64,000 nt of DNA from Brachionus plicatilis (Eukaryota > Rotifera > Eurotatoria > Ploima > Brachionidae). The DNA lies in contig QEOQ01000180.1 of the NCBI GenBank assembly GCA_010279815.1, positions 1,647,214-1,711,213 of the forward strand. The letters run 5' to 3'. Shown in pieces: positions 1 to 16,980 of the stretch. Under the pieces are notes generated by a model. It had not been told where the DNA came from. It was given only the letters and a program-made list of their open reading frames with translations, and ran no database searches. A program made the position numbers and the translations under genes. Numbering within the stretch: the first letter of the stretch is position 1; each line of letters starts with the position of its first letter.

Positions 1-116
1 TCCTTAGAAGAAAATTGATTTTAAGATCACAAATTTGAATCAAATAAACAAAAAAGTTAAAAGCATTTATTTCGAAACAAATTTAATGTAAGGAATGAAA
101 AAAAAATAAAAAAAAT

Positions 117-1392
117 TTAATCATCTAAAAGAAAGTCATTTAAATTTAAATCCAATTCTTTATTTGTTTTCAAATATCTAAGTTTAAGTTGATTGAGCAA
201 AAAATTCCATCCAGAATCTACCCGCGCTTTCGTTTGAATTACTTTCACAAATCTTGAATTCTTCGATACTTTTATGGTTTTTTCAAAATGCGACACAAGT
301 TTCTCAAGATTATAAATATCACTTTGACTATTTTCAGGATCATTCAAGTCTTTATTTTCAAGCTTAAATTTGTCAAGTATTTCCGTAAATATAAAAATCA
401 AGTAGCAAAAATAAGCTTGTATTAAATCTTTAGAATCAATATCAAGCAAACCTTCTACTGGTTCAATCATCAACAACTTATAAAACCTAAATAATTAAAA
501 TAAAAATTAAATTTTAGATTTATTTCCTACTTTTTGTTGAGAAGCCGCAAATAACATGATTTATAAGTCTCAGAACAAAATTCTCGCAATCTAGCGAATA
601 TTTGGATGATAAACTCCTTTATTTAATTATTAATTTAATTTTAGAGAATAAATCAATCTAAAAAACCTATACCTACTAAGTTCATCTGTTGATTAATACT
701 ATAATCGAGTAGTACATCGATTAAAAAAAAGTCATTTTTTGACAGAAATAATTTTAAGCATATTTTATCTATTTCAGAATTTAATTCATTTTCGATAGTC
801 TCAAACGACAAATACTGTTTTTCTTTCACCTTAAAATTTAAAATTTTAAATAATCAAATATAGTGTTTTGGATATTCCTTTAAAAATTAAATAATTTTAG
901 CTGAGAATTTAAAGATTCATTATTCTAATTCTGAAATATAGCATTTAAACAAGCTCAAAAATAAATTTAACTAAATAAAATACTTTTTGATTTTCCTGAC
1001 TAATTAAGGAATCCAGCAAAAACGCTTTAAGTTCATCTGTTAAGTTTTTATTCGAAATAAGCGTCTTGATAATTAAACAATATTAGTTTATCTAGCAAAA
1101 ATCAAATACATTTTTATACTTGTCTTAGATTTTGTGAAGCGTCTTTTAGTAAAAGCTCACAATTTTGTTCGTCGATTTTCCAATGTTCCAAAATTAGCCT
1201 GATATCTTTCAGGAGTTTTTTGAGGCATTTTTTGAATTTTAGTTTTGAATAAAATTCCTCAACTCCCTCTGACCATTTAATCGCATTTTTAAGATCACCC
1301 AATTTCCAATAAGACACACTCGGTCCATTTGACTCTTTATAAATTTTGAAGTAGTCAAATAAAAATTTATATATGTCTTTTAAATCTGACAT
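117..1392 (-). CDS. Unrecognised helical protein, 5 exons, about 319 aa
   Basis: I do not recognise this protein. Five exons join in phase on the minus strand: 1392-1120, 1064-984, 829-677, 613-531 and 486-117, each with GT/AG borders, giving 319 aa. The start is the ATG at 1392 (MSDLKDIYKF); the frame stays open upstream only through a TTG. The product is rich in Lys, Leu, Phe and Asn and looks all-helical, with repeated leucine/lysine amphipathic stretches such as LKKLLKDIRLILEHW. There is no signal peptide or membrane segment. The C-terminus is acidic (LNLNDFLLDD). Introns are 47-154 bp. An armadillo-like or scaffold protein is possible but is only a guess from helix content. The next gene upstream is also on the minus strand and starts at 2467. 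Confidence 0.6.
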
Positions 1393-1499
1393 TTTAAAAT
1401 TTAAAAAACAAATTTTAAAAAATTTATTCAAATTTTAAAAGCATTCTAATTAAGTGCATTGCAAAACTGATGAAACAAAAAATTATTCTTAATAAAATC

Positions 1500-2467
1500 T
1501 TATTTTTTTTTTAATTTTGAGTCTCTAAATGAATAGTAATTGGTCTCAACCTTGCCATAAGACCAAGGTTTTTTATGAATTAAAGTTTTGGTGACTGGCA
1601 AAACTGTAAACCCGGTATCTTTGTCATGTAAATAGGTGGTTTTTCTTATTTTACTTTTTGGAATACCATTAATTGTCTCCTTATCCGAATAAAAATAACT
1701 ATCACGGATTGATTTCGCATAATCTTGAGGATTATAATTCGGTTTTGCATACGGATTGTAACTTGTTGACAAATATACATTATCAAAATAACTTGATCGA
1801 TCCAAATCAGATGCTGATTTAGAATACCTAAGAGAATCTCCATAAACAAAGGTTTGCTGTTGGTTTAAATTCTGCTCTGCTGGTTTTTTATAAATGGTTA
1901 GTGTTTTGACACTTTGTTGAGGAGTTCTAGAATATTTGGAACTCTTGCTGAATATCTAAAAAATTTTGATTTTTAAATTTTTTTAAATTATTTTAAATTT
2001 TTTTAAATTATTTTAAATTATTTTAAATTATTTTAAATTACCACGTTAGGATTCGGCAAGGATTTAAAATCAGTATTATAGGACTGAATCATATTTGTTT
2101 TATATTGGTCGTTGTATTCTCTCATTAAATTATCTAGAATTTGATGACTCTTTTTCAAATCTTCTTCAATATTTAAACTTTTTAAAAAAGTGTTTGAACT
2201 TTTCATAGTTTGATGAAAACTTGAATTTAAATTTGAAACTGATTTCAAATCTAGCATTGATTCTTCTAAACTTTCCATTGCCAATTCATTTTCCATAGCC
2301 TTAATTAAATCTGTTCGTGATTTAAATTTGAGCGCTTCTTGAAGTTCTCTTTCTTGTTCTTTGAGTTTTTGCATTTCAATATCAAGTGATAGCTCAAGTT
2401 TTGTATTAATGGTCTGAAGTTCTTGCCTCAGAGTCTCTATTTCGGGATTTCTTGTTGTCAAAAGCAT
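1500..2467 (-). CDS. Coiled-coil protein with Tyr/Ser/Asn-rich tail, 293 aa
   Basis: Two exons, 2467-2042 and 1955-1500, join at phase 0 (donor after the Val of NPNV; acceptor before IFSKSS), giving 293 aa. Residues about 5-60 form a heptad-type coiled coil of Glu, Leu, Gln and Lys (IETLRQELQTINTKLELSLD). A second helical part follows to about 130. The rest is basic and rich in Tyr, Ser, Asn and Lys (YLSTSYNPYAKPNYNPQDY) and looks disordered, ending in KLKKK. No enzymatic motif, signal peptide or membrane segment is seen. A cytoskeletal or ciliary structural role would fit the architecture, but nothing in the sequence proves it. The 86-bp intron consists largely of a degenerate TTTTAAATTA repeat. 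Confidence 0.65.
1970..2040. repeat. AT minisatellite in intron, unit TTTTAAATTA
   Basis: About six to seven tandem copies of a 10-base unit TTTTAAATTA, with T-length variants at the left side, fill most of the intron of the coiled-coil gene and end beside its splice donor. The array length could be polymorphic. Confidence 0.8.
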
Positions 2468-2828
2468 TTTTTTTCGTTTTATTTTGTTTTGAAAGAAAAT
2501 TCTTCTGTTTTCACTTTATTTTATGCTTTAACATGCAAAGATTATTTCAATACACCTTGGTAACCAGCTTAAAAATAATAATTTATCAAATTACATCATA
2601 GCTAATTAGATGTTTGAGTTCGAGATTTTATTTCAAAAGAAAAGCCTGGACTCTAATACGGAACTACTCGAAAATTGCGCTTGGGATCATTCAGTTAAAT
2701 ATTAACTAATGATCTCTTAAAAAAAGAAGAAATTATTTATGATAATACCTTTTATTTGTTAAAAAAAAAAATTTTTTTATTTTTATAAATTTACTATCAT
2801 AAATTATATTTTGAAATTATTTTAAAAA
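2468..2828. other. Divergent intergenic/promoter region
   Basis: These 361 AT-rich bases lie between the minus-strand start at 2467 and the plus-strand start at 2829, so they probably hold both promoters. I see no recognisable core element and no further coding sequence. Confidence 0.4.
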
Positions 2829-4254
2829 ATGGTCCGTGTTGCAGTCATTGGATGTGGATTATTGGGGTAATTTTTTCGTTCTTTATTTTTTTTATCAAAA
2901 GCTCTATTATAAATGTAAATCAGAAAATAGTAAAAATTAATTTTATATCATTTTTAATTAGATTTAAATAATTAATTTTACAAAATTTTTACAAAAGTTT
3001 GTCTTTTTAATTTCACAATGAGTTAAACTAAAAGTTGGGAAATTTAAAAAAAAAATTAAATTTATTTAGAATTAAAGGGAAAAATTTAAAAAGGCTCATA
3101 GTTTTCCTTTTAACTCTAAAAATATTAAAAAATGAATTAACTGACTATTTTAGATCCACTTTGATATTGAATTAGGATTAAAAAAATCAATGTTGCATCT
3201 CTTTATTTACAAAAATTATGAAAAAATTAAAAATTTTGCTATTTTTTTAATTCAAATTTAAATTAAGCATTAAAATAGCAGGAGAATTTGCATATCATGG
3301 TCACAGAGTTAAATGCTATGACAATAATATCCAAGCATTGAATAGTGTTTTTACAAAATTCCAAGCTGACAAAGCCCAGCTTTATGATGATCATGTTATA
3401 GAGAGTCCAGATTTTACTGGCAGAATTTTGTGTCTGAGTAGATTAGAAGAAACAGTCAATGATGCTCAGCTTGTGGTAGAATGTGTCATCGAAGATTTTG
3501 ACATTAAATCTGTTTTACTTGACAAAATAAGTTCATTCTGTCCAAATGATGCAATAATTGTGACTAGTACTTTGAGACTTGATTTAGCTAAATTGGCTGA
3601 GCACGTTTCAAACAAAGCTCGATTTGCTGGTCTTAGATTTTTATACCCAGTTTACTATATACCAGAAGTTGAATTTACACCAATTAAGGATACTGGTAAA
3701 AAAAATTTTGATTAAAAGTTCTTTATAATTTAAATTATTTAAAAGAAAATATGGTAATGGAAAAACTCAGGGCAATTTTAGGTCAAATGGGAAAGACGCT
3801 TTTTTTCAGAAGCGGATCGGAACCTCTGATTCTAACCGAAGAAAAAAGAGAAATAAGAAAACAACAGCGTGTAGAAGATTTAAGACTAAGCAGTGGATTG
3901 CCTCCCGTGATGATGCTTCGCCAAGACAGTAATGCACCTGAATTGAGCCGTAGTATTCAAAGCGATTTGTACAAAATTTTTATGAAGAAGAACCAAAATA
4001 AAGATTTTCATTCTATTCAAAATGATACCGATCGAAATAAAAAAAACCCTTTAAATGATCAAAATGAACTTGGTAACGACAATAAAGACAACGATTGTGC
4101 AATTTGTATGGACATGGTTAGAAATAGTGTGTTAAGACCCTGTAATCATATGATAACTTGTTTTGATTGTTCCAATCTCCTATTTAAGAGATCAGATAAC
4201 TGCCCAATATGCAGAGAAAAAATAGAAGACGTCATCAAAATTTTCATGTCCTAA
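2829..4254 (+). CDS. 3-hydroxyacyl-CoA-dehydrogenase-like NAD domain fused to a RING finger, 324 aa
   Basis: Three exons join in phase: 2829-2866, 3268-3695 and 3746-4254. The N-terminus MVRVAVIGCGLLG is the glycine-rich Rossmann loop (GxGxxG) of the 3HCDH_N/lambda-crystallin family. Asp31 at the end of strand 2 fits NAD preference. The NAD domain runs to about residue 150. In place of the usual C-terminal 3HCDH domain there is a linker and an IAP-type C3HC4 RING with C273, C276, C288, H290, C294, C297, C308 and C311, ending in IKIFMS. The dehydrogenase catalytic His, expected in the AGLHF motif, is Arg136 (AGLRF), while the partner Glu twelve residues later is kept. The likely product is a non-catalytic, NAD-binding E3 ubiquitin ligase. 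The function is inferred; domain identities are clear. Confidence 0.8.
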
Positions 4255-4394
4255 AAAGAATCAAAAATTTTAAATTAATTAAACCATTTAAAAATGCGTT
4301 ATATTTATTTTACTGACAAAATATAAATTATTTAGTGACTTATTTAAATGAAGAAATAGCAAAAATAATATTTTATTGTCAAAATTACTTAATT

Positions 4395-5241
4395 TCATTT
4401 GACAAAAATAAAGAAATAGAATAACAGAAAAGAGTTAAATGTTTGACAAAACATTAAGAAGCCAATGACAAAATGATTAAAAAATTCATAAAATTTAATT
4501 TTTTTTGGAGGTCTACCACGACCTCTTTTGATGGCTGTAGCACTAGTTATTGGTTGGGCAAGCTCTTGACCACTGTATAAATCTTGTTGCTCTGATTCAT
4601 CTGAAATTTCTGCTTCTATGTAATCATCTTGATAGTACAAAGCCGACTTTGTTTTCTTTGGTCTACCTCGCTTACGTTTCTCACCAATCTGGATATATTT
4701 AGCTTCCTCAGGAATTTCGACTAGCTTATCTATAAGCTAGTCCTATGATATGAAAACAAATATAACTTTTTTGAAAGCCTCTACAATTACATGAGCTTTG
4801 TTTCCAATTAGATATTTTAAGAAAAGTCTGAAAAATTAAGGAGCTTTCATGATAATTATTAAAATCATTAAATCATTAAAATCTATCCATGATATTTTAT
4901 CCTTTTTATGTACTGTATTTTACTAATTCTCGTGTCAACTCAAATTTATTAGATGAATGTGTATAAAAATATGATTTATTATTATTTTTCAGTTTTATGA
5001 TTCTTTCTGTCTTGATTGTTGACGTCCATTGGAAATCAGATGTGTAAAGTGGAAGATCATTTAAAAAACCATCTTCAAATTTTCGAAAATTAATGTTATC
5101 CGGATCGCGTTATTTTGACCAACGATTAATCATATCTGACTCAACTAAAGATAGAAAAAAACCGAGATTGTGACGCTGTCTCAAAGTAGAATCAAGTTTA
5201 ACAACAGAATTCCATGATTCAAGAGCATTATTAGTTGATGG
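4395..5241 (-). pseudogene. Decayed MULE-type transposase with SWIM finger and AT-hooks
   Basis: Minus-strand pieces in family order, broken by stops and frameshifts. From 5241 down to about 4990, the C-terminal part of a MULE transposase core reads PSTNNALESWNSVV, then RQRHNLGFFLSLVE, with an in-frame TAA after INRWSK. At about 4800-4725 is a SWIM-like CxC...CxH finger (CNCRGFQKSYICFH), followed by a stop. At about 4740-4395, in another frame, comes VEIPEEAKYIQIGEKRKRGR with an AT-hook, then a second AT-hook (KRGRGRPPKK). The order core, SWIM, AT-hook tail is typical of animal MULEs. No full-length transposase or clear terminal repeats are visible. Confidence 0.75.
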
Positions 5242-5955
5242 TAAAAATTTTAAAAATAGATATTTAAAAATTTTTTTCTAGATTTTTCAATTATGATAAA
5301 TGCTAGCATTGTTTTGGAAAATTTAATTAAACAACTTTATAAAAAGTCTAAAGAACGCTTGATTTCTTCAATTTTTAAAATAAATGAACATAAAGAAAAC
5401 ATTCTTATGTAAATCTTTCTTTAATTTAAAAATCAGCAATTGAAACGCTGTAAACTATCCAAAAAATTTTGATTTTCTCTCAAAATGATTAATCAAAAAA
5501 AAAGAATTTTTTGATAAAAAGAAATATTTCTAAATAAACATGATTTGAATTTTTTGTATAAGCCAATTAATCTTTAAACTTTTTAAAAATTCAAAGTCGG
5601 GTTAATACAATCATACATTTTATAGAATTGCTATTTAAAGATATGAGTTCGCATCAAGAACACAGGCTTATAATTTAGACAAGACGTGAGCTAAGAGATA
5701 AATGTTTATATCAGCGTCTAGAAGCGTCTAACTTCTGAGATACGCGACAAGTATATTAATTTTTACTTAAATTTGTGCATGAGTTGAGAAGCTCAATTTC
5801 AAGTGATACGTGGGTTGTATTACAAATTTAATTAAAAAATTACTTTTAAATAATTTTATTATCATTTTAAGTTAAATTTTTCACCTCGAAAATAAGTAGG
5901 TTTATTAGAAAGTAAATTTAATTTATTTTGTCATGAATTTTGTTTTTTTTTTGAA
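5242..5955. other. Non-coding AT-rich DNA between two transposon relics
   Basis: No open frame with coding character and no recognisable repeat boundary. It probably contains unrecognisable parts of the flanking MULE and LINE copies. Confidence 0.3.
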
Positions 5956-6150
5956 AATGAAAGAAACAGGAATACCAAAAAGAGCCCTTGAATGGAAGTT
6001 TTTAAGGCAACGTAAAGTAGGACGACTAGCAACTGCATAGAAAATCACACAAGAGCTCGCGGAAATTGGAGTTACATGGGAAAAATAAAGGGTAAAGACG
6101 AAAGATCTTCTTGAAAGTAATAGCTCTATTCTTCAAAAAATGATGACTAA
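5956..6150 (+). pseudogene. Relic of a non-LTR retrotransposon C-terminus
   Basis: Conceptual plus-strand translation gives GIPKRALEWK, then RQRKVGRLATA, then ELAEIGVTWEK, with TAG and TAA interruptions. This matches the conserved tail of many animal LINE ORF2 proteins (pattern RIPKxALxWxPxGKRKxGRPxxTW). A second relic of the same block lies at 46073-46285. The copy is too short and broken to be functional. Confidence 0.6.
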
Positions 6151-6287
6151 GTTTCTTTCTTTCAATAAACTTGAGAAATTTCTTTTAAATTAATGATCAT
6201 CATTTTCCATTTTAGCTCATTAGTCTATTTTTACATATCTAAAATTAAAATAAAATTTAATTTTTTATTTAAAAAAAAACATGGTGT

Positions 6288-9200
6288 CTATTTATAACTA
6301 TTATGCATTAATTTTATAATATCCTTTCGATTTTTTTTTCGTTTAGGTGAAATTCTCAGCATTCGTCTAAAAGCATGATTAAATGAACTGTTACATTGAG
6401 GGTACAAAATTGGATTTATAGCTGAATTGAGATAGCCTAGCCATAATGTTAGAGCCGACAAGCTGTCCGAAATACATTCAGAACAAAAAGCAACAACAAT
6501 AAAAGTAATAAAATAGGGCATCCATGTGATTAAAAAAGCTAATATTAAAATACCGAGCTGTTTGGCAGCCTTAATCTGCTGTTTCAACCGAGTTGAATAA
6601 ACATCATATTTTTCATGGTGTTTACGCTGGACTAATCTGTCCACTAAACTAAATATTCCTTTTTTTTCTTTGCTTTGATTTATTTCTAATGAATGATTAC
6701 TTTCATACATGGTTGGGTATTTTTCGACCAATGCATTGCGCCTTATTGCCAACTTTAAACCTCTTCCATCCACACCACTTCTGCATTCACCGCGGCAATT
6801 AATAAAGCTAAAAAAATTAAAATTTTCTCTTGATTTATTAGAATTTTTATTTGTGTGAGCCAAATTTTCTCCGCAATTTTTATTCATCGATTGAATGTAA
6901 AAATTTTTTTTTGACTGAAAACTTCCGCTATTTGAAGATGACGAAGGCACCGATTGTTTTTTTTTGAATGTAACTCTTTTTCTATTGACATGATATTCAC
7001 TTAAAACGTGATTTTTTTTATTTGGCATTTGGCTACAAGTATCAAAATTGTTTGAATTTAAAGAGGACTTGGAAGCAGCTTTTTTAATACTACTTTCGTT
7101 TATGGAAAATTTATTATGTGAGCTGTAGCAAAAAATGCCGATTTCAGACCTGGATCTTTTGATAATTGTGATAAATATCTTTGAATAAATTGCTATCATG
7201 CCAATACATGGAACATAGAAATTAAATATTGTGGTGGCTATTTTGAAAATCTTGTCCGTCTCAAAATCAGTAGTGCACTTCTGTACAATATCGTTTTCGA
7301 TTGATATTCTTTGTTTGTCCTTGAAGAAATGTGACCATAAATTAATTGGTATTATCCAAAGTGACGATGTTAGCCAAACTATCAAGACTGCTATTTTCGC
7401 TTTTGTTTTTGATTGATATGTCATAAATTTCAATGGATATGTAATAGACAGATATCTCTCGACCTGAAATATAAATTTATTATATTTTTTATAAAATTAG
7501 ATATTTATCAATTTAGCTTAATTGGGATATATTCAGTTACATTTGAAAAAAATGATTTTAAAAAAATGAAATTCATCTATTTTTTGTTACATACCATAGT
7601 TAATAACTTTCTTTTTTTCAAAAACCATTAAAAAACCATAATTTTATTAATTAAAGGGAAAGATTTTTAAAATTAAAAAATAAAATTTTAAGATTTTTTT
7701 TGTCAAAATTATATGAATAAATCAAAATTAACAAATTTAAATAAGAAAAGTTTGAGTTTCAAAGTAACAATTTTATTAAGCCAAAATTTATCATTTTAAT
7801 TATAAAAAAAGTTTTAAAAGACTTTTTATCTCATCGAGAAAATAACACTTCCTCTTACCTAAGAATATGCTTTTTAATATTTTTGGTATTTACCATATAA
7901 ATGGCTTTTATAACCTAATTCAATCGAAAAACCTTCTTCTCAAATAAAATCTCTAAGATTTTAGCCTTGCACCCCATTTTTAGAATCTAAAGAAATTCCT
8001 AAATTAAAATAGAATCTTGATTTTGAAATTTTAGATAATTTCTAATTTTCGAATAATTCAAAGATCAATTTACAATAATTAAGAAAATAATAAATTTTTT
8101 ACGAAAAAAAGCCAAAAATAATATATAGGAAACTTTAAATCTTTAGTTTGAAAACTATTTGCAGATGGTAAAAAATAAAGGATGAAAATTACAAAATTTT
8201 AAGTTTTTAAGTTTTTTTGTCAATGTCAACCGATGGAATGATGAAGCATTTCATTTTTGTTAATGTGAAGATTTTTTAAGGAATTGTTTAGAAAAGTTCC
8301 AGGTCATTAAATTTAAAAAAATTTTTTTGGCTGGAAAATCACTGTTTTCAAGCATCTATAGTGTGACAAACAAATTAAAAAATTTTACATCCGTTTTAAA
8401 TTTTGGCTTCATATTAAGTATTCAAATATTAAAATTTTATTTTAAAATAATTGAAAATAATAAATGTTTTTTTTTTAAAGCGTAAATTGAGCAAAAATTA
8501 ATTAGATTTTGAAAAATTAGGAAAAAAATTACTTACGCTAAGTGTAAACAAATTAAAAATTGACGCAGTTGATGCAATATAATCAATTGATAGCCATGAG
8601 CGACCTTTGGAAAAAAATTCATAATTAATAATCAAATTTAGTTTCGGGGATCTTTTTACAAATATATGGACCCCATAGCCATTTATCAAATATAATTGTT
8701 GTTCCACTCAATGGCATAACAAATAGACCGATCATCAAATCAGATATTGATAGACTCAATATGAATATATTCGAAACCTAAAAAAAAGATTAATATCCAA
8801 AACAAAACATTATGGGATTAGAAATAAATTTTATTTTAAATTTTCTTTTTAAATTAAAAATTTTACAATTATAAAATAAGGGCTTAAGTCGATTTTTTAT
8901 TAAGTTTATTAAAATATGTATATGTCTTCGTAAATTTTCATAATTACGAAACTTAATAAAGACAAAATTATTGATAAATTTGCGAGCACTTATTCTCTTT
9001 ATAAACAGAAACAAGATTCTGGTAGGAAAAAATTTCAGCTTTTTATTGATTGTTTTTGCAGTCAAATTGATTAAAGATTGAGATTGCTAGGTACTAAAGG
9101 AAAATAAATATTTAAAAAATTTGAGAACCCATTACTTTGTGAATACTTTTTCTTTTTCGATTAACAAACTAGATTCTGGTAGAGAAAATTGTTCACTATG

Positions 9201-9547
9201 GATTATCATTATTTGCAGCCAAATTGATTAAAGTTTTAGATTGCTAGGTACTTTAGAATTGATAATTATCAAAATTTACGTGTTATCAAATTTTACGATA
9301 ACATATATATATTTATTTGTGATAATCCCATTTTATTTTATTTAAAAATTACTGTTCTCAAAGATTTGTTGATTACAATTGCTACAATTACGAGTAGATT
9401 GCCAAATATAGCAATAAACGAAATTATTGAGATCAAACAGCCCAATGGTAATTTGTAGTTTACTGAGATTAAGTTGAATAAAGTAAACAATTCTGATTTA
9501 CTTGAACTGGTATACGAATCAATTGCTGTATTATTCAGAATAATCAT
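6288..9547 (-). CDS. Histamine H1-receptor-like class A GPCR, 518 aa
   Basis: Four exons, 9547-9353, 8777-8660, 8604-8537 and 7463-6288, join in phase to give 518 aa with seven membrane helices. TM1 is in exon 1 (FGNLLVIVAIVINKS). TM2 reads LSLSISDLMIGLFVMP. Exon 3 restores Cys105 (3.25) and carries SIDYIASTASIFNLF with Asp112 (3.32). The DRY motif is ERY. TM4 has SSLWIIP (Trp4.56). TM5 has FKIATTIFNFYVP (Lys5.39, Asn5.46). A long basic third loop follows. TM6 is TWMPYFITF (Trp6.48, Tyr6.51, Phe6.52, Phe6.55) and TM7 is SAINPILYP. These positions match those known to contact histamine in vertebrate H1 receptors, and the flanking words are closer to H1 than to muscarinic receptors. Gq coupling would be expected by family. 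A broader biogenic-amine receptor remains possible. Confidence 0.85.
9012..9253. repeat. Imperfect direct repeat inside GPCR intron 1
   Basis: Two copies about 80 bp long, at 9012-9095 and 9171-9253, share GATTCTGGTAG, then AAATTGATTAAAG, then GATTGCTAGGTACT in the same order, spaced about 160 bp. The sequence upstream of each also looks related, so this is an old tandem duplication. No coding role is seen. Confidence 0.7.
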
Positions 9548-10272
9548 CGCAAGGATAAATAATATTTTACCAAGAGTTTTACATTTAATCTAAAAAAAAT
9601 TTGATTTTAACCTAAAAAAATAAAACAGAAATGAGAAATCCAAATGAAAATAATAAGCTATGCGTAAAAATTAGAAAAAAATTAAAAAACAATGGCATCA
9701 ATGTCATTTAGGAATAATTATAGTTTTTTTAAACATTAAATAAAATTGCTTCCATTTCTCACAATTTGTATTACCCACTTGATTTAAATGTTATGTATCC
9801 CTACAGACGATATTTTCAAATTAGTTTTAGTTATTTTCTGAGCAAATATTTTAATCATATTAGTTTGTTTAATTTATGATTGAAATCTTGGTAAATATTG
9901 AAAAACCAACCGTTTGCTGCCTGTTATGCGCTTAAATAAACAAATTGAATAACAAATTCTTTCTAGATACATTTATTTAAAAAAAATTCTTTAGTATTAA
10001 TAGCTTTATAATTATAGATTGAAATTTTTTGAATTTATTTAACAAAATTTTCATGAAAGAGAAAAAAGAAGAAATTTAGGTTCAGTTCGAAATCACAAAA
10101 AAGCAGTAAAATGAATTGAGAGGAAAATGATAAAAAAAACGGAAGTTTTTCAAAGTAAAAAGAAATTCTAATTTTTAATTGAAATAAAGTATAAAACGAA
10201 TTAAGGAAACTGTCAAGCATCTTTAATGCATTTAATTAAATTCTTATTTAAATAGTTGATCCAAGTTCATCG
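9548..10272. other. Intergenic region
   Basis: AT-rich DNA between the GPCR start and the FIGNL1-like stop codon. A 61-codon minus-strand frame at 10035-10220 is Phe/Leu low-complexity and has no coding character. Nothing else is seen. Confidence 0.4.
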
Positions 10273-15330
<5,058 letters not shown>

Positions 15331-16410
15331 TTTTAATTTTTTTTTCAAAATTATATTTTTTGCGTTCATTTGATTTAGTCTTATTATACTTGATTAAATA
15401 AAATATTTTCAAAAAAAAATTATGACCATTTTGAATTATAATTCAGAAAGATTTTAATTTTGAAATTTAAAAAATTTGCTTCTGTAAGTAATAATTAAAA
15501 AAGAGACTTATTTTTCTATTTGATCGTTATTAAGCTAACTATTTTTAGAATATAATGAGATTTTTTTTTATTAAGAAAATTGAAAACAAAATTATTTACA
15601 CATTTATTTGATGAATTGAAAAAACTCTATTTTCAAAAATTTTTTAAATAATAACTTTTGTTCAATTTTTTTTCCAAACAATTCAAAATTTAGATCTATA
15701 ATTATAAAATCAGACTATTTTACTTGAAAAAATTATTTCAAGCAAATTTAATGAAAACTCTTAAGATTATTTTGAAAGTGACATCAATGTTTTAATTAAA
15801 ATCAAGCGATTAGTTAAGTGATATATTTCTATTTATATATGTTTGAATAAAAATTACAAATTAAATCAGATAACTAAAATAATATATAATTATAATCTAA
15901 AAAATACTTATGTAAATTTAGGCTAAAACGAATCGAACAAAAAAATGTGACTTTTCCTGAATTGAGTTTCAAGTGTTTTGAATTCAGTCTAGTTACATAA
16001 ATTTGATAATTGAAAGCAATCAAAAAGAAATAAAAAAAATATTATAAAAAATTTATTTAAATGTATATAAACTAAATTCATCCTTTTAATCAATTCCATC
16101 TATTTAAATGTTGAGTTATGCTCCGAAATGCCTAGGTAATTGAAAAAAGTATTCTTTTTTTAAGTTCGCATGAACCTAAACATTTTTTTTAAACGAATAT
16201 AACAATTCCAATAATTAATTAAAGTTTTAACAAAATGACCAAAAAATAATGTAAAAAAATTCAACTTTTGAGCGTTTTTCTTAGTAAAATCGAAATGAAA
16301 TAAATTATATCTTGAATTAAAATTTAAGTATTACCTAGTCTTATGTAAACCTAAGTTTTTTAAAGTTGATCGATGATGATAATGGCTCTGTACTATAAGA
16401 GCAGGTAATA
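15331..16410. other. Non-coding DNA upstream of the FIGNL1-like gene
   Basis: Very AT-rich, with no open frame of coding quality. The FIGNL1-like promoter should lie in its left part, but I see no distinctive element. Confidence 0.35.
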
Positions 16411-16559
16411 AATTAGCACATTTGAAATAGCAAAAAAAAAATAAGAACGTTTAAAATAGCAAGAATAAAATAGCCAGGTCGAAATCTTTACCTGTAAAAT
16501 TTATTACTAATTTAATAATTTGTGTTCAATCCAAAAAAAGTTAATTAATATTCAAGAAT

Positions 16560-16925
16560 AAGAGTCATACTATCATAAAATCAGGAATATCAATGTCACG
16601 CAGTTCTTTCGGATGAGGTGGATAATTTGGTTGAACACTTTTCTTGGCCCAGTGAATTACTTGACGATCAGCATCGTATGATGAACCACAAGCTACTTCC
16701 TCGTTTTTCCGACAATACATCCATTTGTTTCACAAGTAGAACTACAACTTAGGTAAGTACAGCGCCAGTCGAATTTCTTGGTGGCAGTAAGGTCTTGTTT
16801 TGTATCTTTTAAACGAAAAAATGACCTTTGTAAGAAAGTAGTGGTTTATTTTTCTGGGAAAGTGTAACAAAGTCATGCTCGATATTAAATTTGTTGAAGC
16901 AATCAATAAATTCGTCCATATAAAT
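16560..16925 (-). pseudogene. FLYWCH-type zinc finger relic
   Basis: Minus-strand translation in broken frames gives NKPLLSYKGHFFV, then TKKFDWRCTYLSCSSTCETN, then PPHPKELRDIDIPDFM. This fits the FLYWCH pattern (aromatic-Leu-Phe strand, WxC...C, then His-rich loop). TAA and TAG codons and frame changes interrupt it. It is likely the N-terminal finger of a dead MULE transposase. Confidence 0.5.
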
Positions 16926-16980
16926 ATGTTAAATCTCTATTAATTTTTTTGTCAGTTCTTGCTTTTTTATTCTTGCTATT

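Noticed and set aside
10035..10220. 61-codon minus frame
   Set aside because: Phe/Leu low complexity from poly-A/T rich DNA; no motif, no coding-like GC.
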